From assembly GCF_030063205.1 (NCBI RefSeq), contig NZ_JASISQ010000001.1, positions 981,152 through 1,045,151 on the forward strand: 64,000 bases of DNA, given 5' to 3'. The position numbers and the translations under genes are program-made. The DNA comes from Arthrobacter antibioticus (GTDB lineage: Bacteria > Actinomycetota > Actinomycetes > Actinomycetales > Micrococcaceae). This document shows, in pieces, positions 58,140 to 64,000 of the stretch; within the stretch, counting starts at the first letter, position 1; every line of letters begins with the position of its first letter. Under the pieces are notes generated by a model. That model saw only the letters and a program-made list of their open reading frames with translations. It was not told the DNA's origin and did no database searches.

Positions 58140-61100
58140 CTAGCGCCGCACTATTGAACGCAAGAGCCTCAATGCTACAGACAAAGAAGCCATATCATCT
58201 TGTTCAAGCTCGTTTACCTCCGCAAACATCCGAACGGCACGGGCCAACTGTTCCTCATTGGCTTTCTCCCACACCTCAATTCGCTCCGACGTGGACATAC
58301 CCTTTTCGGTGCTTTCCATGACATTGCGTGTCATGTCTGCAGTTGTCGCATATAGATCATCACGCAGTGCCGCACGAGCCAGCGCTTGCCACCTATCATT
58401 GCGCGGAAGCGCCGTGATGCGTTCAAGCAAGGCATCCACTCCGTAGCGGTTGTACAGGGCGTAGTAGACACTGGCCACGTTTTCCTGCGGTTCGGATAGC
58501 GCCTCACTCACCTTTGCCACATCCAGCAGCGGGTACGTCTCGAACAGTTCAGCCCAGCGGCTACCCAACGCATCCGGCATCTCAAAGGATGCAGCCCGGC
58601 TAGTCCACGTTGCAACCCGTTCCACGTCAACGCCTTGGAAGAAGTCGCCCATGTGCGTGCCCAAGGCACCCACAACCGGCTTGAAACGGTTGACCAGGTC
58701 TTCAACGCTCTGCTGCCCAATGCCTTCGTTCACCAGCCACCGCACGGAGCGGTCAAGTAAGCGGCGCATATCCAGATGAACTGTGCACCACTGCTCAGTC
58801 GGGAAGGCCGGCGGCAGTTCACGCAACGCTGCATTCATCGAGGCGAAGTCAAAGATTTCATGCAGCGCAACAAAGGCCTTGGCTACTACAAGCTCATTGG
58901 CTGAGGACTCCTCCATGACACGGAAGGCAAAAGTGATGCCACCAACATTGACCATGTCGTTTGCCACTACCGTTGCAATAATCTCCTTGCGCAGCGGATG
59001 GGTGTCCAGCTCCGCGTCAAAGCGCTCGGCTACTGCTGCTGGGAAATAACGACGCAGCGTTGATTTGAACCAAGGGTCATTGGCGAGGTCACTATCACTA
59101 AGAGCCGTTGCCAGTTCCATCTTGGCGTAGGCGAGCAGGACTGCCAGCTCAGGGGAGGTTAGTCCCTGCCCGGCGCTCAAGCGCTCCTGCAACTCTGCGT
59201 TGCTTGGTAGCGCCTCAAGTTCACGGTTCAAGTCGGCATGTTCTTCCAACCAGTCCATGAATCGTTCGTAGCTGGGGCTCCATTCAACAACACGCTGGCG
59301 GTCGTTGAGCAACAAAATATTCTGCGCGATGTTATCTTCCAGAACCAGATGTCCAATTTCATCGGTCATGGACATGAGGAACTCGGTGCGCTCAGCGGGA
59401 TCCAGCTTTCCTGCCGCTACCATCCGGTCAACAAAGATCTTGATGTTCACTTCATGGTCTGAACAGTCAACCCCGGCCGAGTTATCGATGGCATCAGTGT
59501 TTAGGATGACCCCGTGAAGGGCTGCCTCTACGCGGCCGTGCTGGGTCATGCCAAGGTTTCCACCTTCACCGATGATCTTCACACGCAGGTCGGCGCCGTC
59601 AACACGGATAGCGTCATTGGTTTTATCTCCCACTGACACATGGCTTTCAGTGCTTGCCTTGATGTAGGTGCCGATGCCGCCGTTGTACAGCAGATCAGTG
59701 GGTGCCAGGAGCACTGCGCGAAGCAACTCTGGTGGGCTGAGTTTCACAGTTCCCTCGGGTAGTCCAAGAGAGGCGCACACTTCAGGGGAAATGGGGATTG
59801 ACTTGAGCGTGCGTGAGTAAACGCCGCCACCTGCACTGATGAGGTCCTTGTTGTAGTCCTGCCACGATGAACGCGGCAAGTTATACAACCGCTGACGCTC
59901 GTCAAAGGAAGCACCCGCTGCAGGGGTGGGGTCAAGGAAAATGTCTCTGTGGTCAAAGGCCGCAACCAAGCGTACGTGACGGGTGCGAAGCAGACCGTTG
60001 CCAAACACGTCTCCTGACATGTCCCCCACGCCAACTGCCGTGAACTCCTGAGTTTGGGTGTCCAGATCGAACTCGCTAAAGTGGCGTTTCACCGATTCCC
60101 ACGCACCGCGAGCGGTGATGCCCATGGCCTTATGGTCATAACCAACGGAGCCGCCCGAGGCGAACGCGTCGCCAAGCCAGAAGTTGTAATCTGCAGAGAT
60201 GGCGTTCGCAGTATCGGAGAACGAGGCCGTTCCCTTATCTGCCGCTACCACCATGTAGATGTCATCCTCGTCGTGGCGGACCACGTTTTCCGGGGGAACA
60301 ACCACTTCGCCCTCGGCGGTGACAACCAAGTTATCGGTGACGTCAAGTAACCCGCGGATGAATGTCTTGTAGCTTTCCTTGCCCTCTGTTATCCAGGCCC
60401 CACGATCAACAGCTGGGTTGGGGAGCGCCTTGGCAAAGAAGCCTCCCTTAGCTCCGGTGGGAACAATGACAGCATTCTTCACTGTCTGTGCTTTCACTAG
60501 CCCCAGTACTTCCGTGCGGAAGTCTTCCCGACGATCTGACCAGCGCAGCCCGCCACGGGCAACCTTGCCAAAGCGCAAGTGTGTACCTTCCACGCGAGGT
60601 GAGTAAACCCAGATTTCAAACATGGGCCGTGGTGCCGGCAGTCCTTCGATGGCTGACGGGTCAAATTTGATGCTCAGGTAGTCGCGGTCGCGGTAGTAGT
60701 TGGTCCGCAGCGTTGAATCAACAAGGTTGGCAAAGGTCCGCAGAACCCTGTCCGCATCCAGGGTAGGAACGCTTTCCAGCGCTTCGTCCAGGCGGCCATG
60801 AACTTCGGCCTGCAACGCGGAGCGATCAGCGTCCTCAACAGCGGGGTCGAAACGTGCCTCAAATAGTTCAACGAGCGCACGAGTGACGGCCACGTTGTGC
60901 AATAAGGTGTCAGCAATGAATCCATAGGAGTTGGTATTGCCCATTTGGCGCAGGTACTTGGCGTATGCGCGCAGGATGACGACTTGGCGCCAGTGCATCC
61001 CCTCCGTGAGAACCAGGCGGTCAAAGTTATCCGACTCGCTCAGTCCTGTGATGGCTGCGGCGAAGGCCTGCGTGAGCAGTCCTGCCGTGGCTATTGGATC

Positions 61101-63008
61101 AACACCGGCAGGGTATTTCAGGCCCAGGTCGTAGAGGAAGAAATCGCGTTTATCCGCGGTTTCAACTTCGAAGGGCCGCTCTTCAAGGACTTCAATGCCA
61201 AGGTTGTGGAAGAACGGCAGGATTTTGCTGAGACTTTTCGGATGAGCCATATATAACTTGACTCGAGCGTCCTCGTCCAGACCAGTCCCGGCAGGCAGGT
61301 AAACATGCATGCCCGGTGCGCACTTTTCCGGGGCTAGGCCGGCTTCAATGGCGCTCTTGTACTGGGCGTCAAAGTTCTCAAAGCGAGTGATGTCAACTAA
61401 TGCATCCTCGACCTCAAAATCGACCCTGTAGCTTGGCGGAAATGCTTCGGACCACTTCTCGACCAAGCGTTCGGCGACCTCGAGATGCTCGGAATCACGC
61501 AGTACCTTGGCAATGCCTTCGGGCCATGACCGGGCTGCACGAACCAGGCGCTGTTCCAGCTCGGCTACGTGAAGATCGGCCGGAACCCTGTAGTCCTTGG
61601 ACAGACGGATACGGAAGAACAAGCGGGCTAGTGCCGATTCACTCATACGAGCTTCAAAGTCGATCGAACTGGCGTTGAAGGTGCGGGTGAGCTCCTCCTC
61701 AATCCGGTGGCGCACAGCTGTTGTGTAGCGGTCACGAGGAATGTACACCAAAGCGGACATAAAGCGCCCGTAGATATCGGGACGCAGGAACAACCTTGTG
61801 CGACGGCGTTCGGCCAGCCGCAGGATGCCGTTGGCAATCTCGATCAGGTCAGCAACCTCAATTTGGAACAGCTCATCGCGCGGGTAGGTCTCAAGAACTG
61901 CAAACAGGTCCTTGCCCGAGTGTGAGTTGGGCGGGAACCCAAAGTGACGCAAAACGGCGTCGACTTTTTCTCGCACAACAGGGATGTTGCGTACCGAACC
62001 GGTGTAAACGGCTGAGGAGAAGAGCCCAATAAAGCGTTGCTCGCCATTGACATTGCCTTGGGAGTCAAAGGACTTAACTCCAATGTAATCAAGGTAGGCA
62101 CCGCGATGCACTGTGGAGCGAGAGTTGGCCTTGGTGATAACCAGCACGCGCTTCTCACGCGCCTTGCGTCGACCAGTGGTTGTTAGGTGCTGGACTGTGG
62201 GGTGACTCGAACCGTCGCGCAGGAGCCCTAGGCCGCTTCCTTCACGGTTGACCAACACGTCTTCGCCGTCTCGCTTATCCAGGTCGTATTCACGGTAACC
62301 AAGAAAGGTGAAGTTATCTGCCTCCATCCAATGCAGGAGATCTTCGGCTTCACGGAGGTCCACCAGGGACTCTCCGGCCAAGGCGGTGGCCAAAATTTCG
62401 GCTCGGCTCAGAGCCTTCTCTCGCATGGCCGGCCAGTCTTCAACGGCGGCGCGGACGTTTGCTAGTACCTTCTCGAGTCCGGCAAGAAGTTCCTCCTTGG
62501 CGGGCTCGCTGATCTTGGAAATTTCAACGGCAATCCAAGATTCTAGGAAAGCACTATTGTCACCGTCTCCAAGGAGGTGGGAGATGTTTGGCATCGCAGA
62601 GGTATCGCCGCTGGCAACTCCCGCGTGGGAAGGAACTTTTGTTACAGAGGTAAGCTCATTGCTTCCCTTATCGCGGGCAACGACAAAGACAGGGTGAGTC
62701 ACGAGGTGGATGGCAAGTTTCTGTCGCAAGAGTTCTGCGCTGACGGAGTCAACAAGGAACGGCATGTCATCGGTGATGATATAAACAACGCTGGCATCCG
62801 GTTCATCGTGGATGAGGACCTTAGCCTGGCCTGACGTGCGCTTGGCTGCGAGCTCCTGGTGGGCAAACGCCCGTGCGCTGAGGAGTTCGGGATCGTAGCG
62901 AGCAGCATCCTCATCGGATAGTTGCACAAAGTAGTCATTCAGGAACGACTGGCCACCATAACGGCTCTGGTCCCGTACAGGTTGATGGCTGGGTGAGTGC
63001 AATGACAT
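58140..63008 (-). CDS. gdh: NAD-specific glutamate dehydrogenase, large (GDH-180 class)
   Basis: A 1,622-residue NAD-dependent glutamate dehydrogenase of the actinobacterial/proteobacterial giant class, which oxidatively deaminates glutamate to 2-oxoglutarate. Long N-terminal regulatory regions (about 1-650) hold ACT-like folds. The catalytic domain begins near residue 760: ARGGLRWSDRREDFRTEVLG, VPTGAKGGFFAKALPNP with the catalytic Lys (about 854), then GDMSGDVFGNGLL for the NAD-binding part and GEGGNLGMTQHGRVEAAL. The length matches the mycobacterial and Streptomyces homologues. Start ATG 63008 has GGAGG upstream. The ParA-like gene ends 57 bases before the start. Confidence 0.95.
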   Translation of the reverse strand: MSLHSPSHQPVRDQSRYGGQSFLNDYFVQLSDEDAARYDPELLSARAFAHQELAAKRTSGQAKVLIHDEPDASVVYIITDDMPFLVDSVSAELLRQKLAIHLVTHPVFVVARDKGSNELTSVTKVPSHAGVASGDTSAMPNISHLLGDGDNSAFLESWIAVEISKISEPAKEELLAGLEKVLANVRAAVEDWPAMREKALSRAEILATALAGESLVDLREAEDLLHWMEADNFTFLGYREYDLDKRDGEDVLVNREGSGLGLLRDGSSHPTVQHLTTTGRRKAREKRVLVITKANSRSTVHRGAYLDYIGVKSFDSQGNVNGEQRFIGLFSSAVYTGSVRNIPVVREKVDAVLRHFGFPPNSHSGKDLFAVLETYPRDELFQIEVADLIEIANGILRLAERRRTRLFLRPDIYGRFMSALVYIPRDRYTTAVRHRIEEELTRTFNASSIDFEARMSESALARLFFRIRLSKDYRVPADLHVAELEQRLVRAARSWPEGIAKVLRDSEHLEVAERLVEKWSEAFPPSYRVDFEVEDALVDITRFENFDAQYKSAIEAGLAPEKCAPGMHVYLPAGTGLDEDARVKLYMAHPKSLSKILPFFHNLGIEVLEERPFEVETADKRDFFLYDLGLKYPAGVDPIATAGLLTQAFAAAITGLSESDNFDRLVLTEGMHWRQVVILRAYAKYLRQMGNTNSYGFIADTLLHNVAVTRALVELFEARFDPAVEDADRSALQAEVHGRLDEALESVPTLDADRVLRTFANLVDSTLRTNYYRDRDYLSIKFDPSAIEGLPAPRPMFEIWVYSPRVEGTHLRFGKVARGGLRWSDRREDFRTEVLGLVKAQTVKNAVIVPTGAKGGFFAKALPNPAVDRGAWITEGKESYKTFIRGLLDVTDNLVVTAEGEVVVPPENVVRHDEDDIYMVVAADKGTASFSDTANAISADYNFWLGDAFASGGSVGYDHKAMGITARGAWESVKRHFSEFDLDTQTQEFTAVGVGDMSGDVFGNGLLRTRHVRLVAAFDHRDIFLDPTPAAGASFDERQRLYNLPRSSWQDYNKDLISAGGGVYSRTLKSIPISPEVCASLGLPEGTVKLSPPELLRAVLLAPTDLLYNGGIGTYIKASTESHVSVGDKTNDAIRVDGADLRVKIIGEGGNLGMTQHGRVEAALHGVILNTDAIDNSAGVDCSDHEVNIKIFVDRMVAAGKLDPAERTEFLMSMTDEIGHLVLEDNIAQNILLLNDRQRVVEWSPSYERFMDWLEEHADLNRELEALPSNAELQERLSAGQGLTSPELAVLLAYAKMELATALSDSDLANDPWFKSTLRRYFPAAVAERFDAELDTHPLRKEIIATVVANDMVNVGGITFAFRVMEESSANELVVAKAFVALHEIFDFASMNAALRELPPAFPTEQWCTVHLDMRRLLDRSVRWLVNEGIGQQSVEDLVNRFKPVVGALGTHMGDFFQGVDVERVATWTSRAASFEMPDALGSRWAELFETYPLLDVAKVSEALSEPQENVASVYYALYNRYGVDALLERITALPRNDRWQALARAALRDDLYATTADMTRNVMESTEKGMSTSERIEVWEKANEEQLARAVRMFAEVNELEQDDMASLSVALRLLRSIVRR

Positions 63009-63065
63009 GAATTAACGCCTCCGTGAAAGAGTTAAGACCGCCTCTTTGCGATCCTCCCACTGAGC

Positions 63066-64000
63066 CTAGCCCTGATATTCAACCCTTGCTGTGGCTTTTG
63101 CTACAGCAATTTTCAACATTCGTTGGTCAGCTGCACAATCCATGTCGGCAATGGCGAGACGCAAGGGCGCTTCTGCGGCGATCTCTTGTAAAAGACGGCC
63201 CTCAAGAAGTGCTTTGTCCGTGAGTTCAGGATCCCATGGCAGAAAATGCTTGATGCTCTGGGCTGGACCAAAACGTTCCCACGCTTGAGCCAACGACTTC
63301 TCTGGATTCCCACCCACCGCTTTGCGCCGCACCTTATTAGCCACAACACGCACCTCAACGGCCGGATAATTTTGCGCTAGTTCGCTCAGCCCGCGGATGA
63401 GCCGCGGAATTCCAATGGGATCGCTGTTGCCCACCGCATAGACCAGATCCGCCTGCCCCAAGACCGTCAAAGTGGCCGCATTACGCCTCGGAGCCACAGT
63501 GTCATAGCTAAGCTCCTCGTCATTTTCCAGCGAGAAACCACAATCTACAATGACCAGGTCCCAGAGTTCGCAGGCCAACCTCAGAACACGAGCCACCGCT
63601 GCTGCCCGCAATTCCGGCCACCTATCAGCCCGGGTCAGCCCCGTCAGCAGTGAGAAGGTACCTCCGTGAAACACCACCTGTGTTGCCGTTTTAGCCAAGT
63701 CTGCCAGGGTCAGGCTCCCTTGGTCAGCCGCGCGGCAGGCGTGGGCGAAGGACGCGGCCTCATCCAGCAGTCCCAGGGCCGCTGCAACGCTCGCCCCGTA
63801 GCTGTCCGCATCAATCAGCATCACTTGCCGTCCCGAAGCAGCCTGTTCGGCTGCAAGGTTGATGGAGATAGTTGTCCGGCCGGGAGATCCAATGGGACCC
63901 CACACGGCCACCAGTGTCCCAGGGCCGGAACCCTGCTCCGGCGGTCCTTGCACAATTGTTGCTTTCCGCCGCCTCAATTTGCGTTGCTTTACTTCGGTGG
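63066..64000 (-). CDS. ParA/MinD-like ATPase (5' end beyond the window)
   Basis: A P-loop ATPase of the ParA/MinD superfamily, resembling CpaE/TadZ-type proteins of actinobacteria. It has a deviant nucleotide loop (VWGPIGSPGRTTISINLA), where the usual KGGxGKTT lysines are replaced by Pro and Arg. The Walker A' Asp region is MLIDADSYGASVAAALG, Walker B is LVIVDCGFSLE. The frame is open to the right edge (TEVKQRK precedes a TTG at 63977), so the true start probably lies beyond base 64000 and the left edge, at 63066, is the real C-terminus. Role unclear: positioning, septum or pilus polarity. The pilus cluster is 57 kb away. Confidence 0.8.
   Translation of the reverse strand, partial: TEVKQRKLRRRKATIVQGPPEQGSGPGTLVAVWGPIGSPGRTTISINLAAEQAASGRQVMLIDADSYGASVAAALGLLDEAASFAHACRAADQGSLTLADLAKTATQVVFHGGTFSLLTGLTRADRWPELRAAAVARVLRLACELWDLVIVDCGFSLENDEELSYDTVAPRRNAATLTVLGQADLVYAVGNSDPIGIPRLIRGLSELAQNYPAVEVRVVANKVRRKAVGGNPEKSLAQAWERFGPAQSIKHFLPWDPELTDKALLEGRLLQEIAAEAPLRLAIADMDCAADQRMLKIAVAKATARVEYQG

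Overview
The window looks like a chromosomal stretch of a Micrococcaceae-type actinobacterium (Arthrobacter sensu lato). The inference rests on the prfB-ftsE order, an actinobacterial Tad pilus cluster, a WhiB1-type regulator next to a PdtaS-type histidine kinase, the 1,600-residue class of NAD-glutamate dehydrogenase, a fused RmlC-RmlD protein, and GlfT2/Glf galactofuranose genes. GC appears to be in the mid-fifties by eye; it was not computed.

Layout. 1-2 kb: cell-division ABC ATPase ftsE (cut by the left edge) and release factor prfB. 2-6.8 kb: a minus-strand Tad/Flp-type pilus operon (tadA, tadB, tadC, a small pilin-like gene, two tadE-like genes and a tadG-like gene). 7.2-51 kb: a very large surface-polysaccharide locus. 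Its first part (7.2-24.5 kb) holds many GT2 and GT4 glycosyltransferases, an acyltransferase, an ABC exporter and a compact operon for a di-N-acetylated aminosugar acid. The middle part (25.9-42 kb) holds an OafA-like acyltransferase, galE, a fused rmlCD, rmlB, a secreted GH25 hydrolase with C-terminal GDWNGDG repeats, a Wzx-like flippase, a GT2-DUF2304 pair, rmlA and a large multi-pass protein resembling GT-C enzymes. The third part (43.7-51 kb) holds a UDP-HexNAc dehydrogenase and the galactofuranan genes wzt, wzm, glfT2 and glf. 51-64 kb returns to core genes: an FHA-FtsK/SpoIIIE (EssC/EccC-like) ATPase, whiB, pdtaS, gdh and a ParA/MinD-like ATPase that runs off the right edge.

How the genes work together. 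The locus encodes three nucleotide-sugar supply lines. dTDP-L-rhamnose comes from rmlA, rmlB and rmlCD. UDP-galactofuranose comes from galE and glf. UDP-ManNAc3NAcA would come from the dehydrogenase at 43.8 kb, the WlbA/WlbC/WlbB-like operon at 21.8-24.5 kb and the WbpI-like epimerase at 19.5 kb. Export can go through Wzm/Wzt, a Wzx-like flippase or the 606-residue ABC transporter. Two GT2-DUF2304 pairs plus the GT-C-like protein look like a lipid-linked sugar decoration system. No clear Wzy polymerase or terminal ligase was recognised.

Signs of plasticity: a degenerate full-length ISL3-family element (42.0-43.5 kb), a truncated second copy starting only 5 bp after it, and a third remnant in inverted orientation at 28.3 kb. 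These bracket the rhamnose/flippase segment. Several 0.8-1.4 kb stretches without convincing genes lie only in this accessory part.
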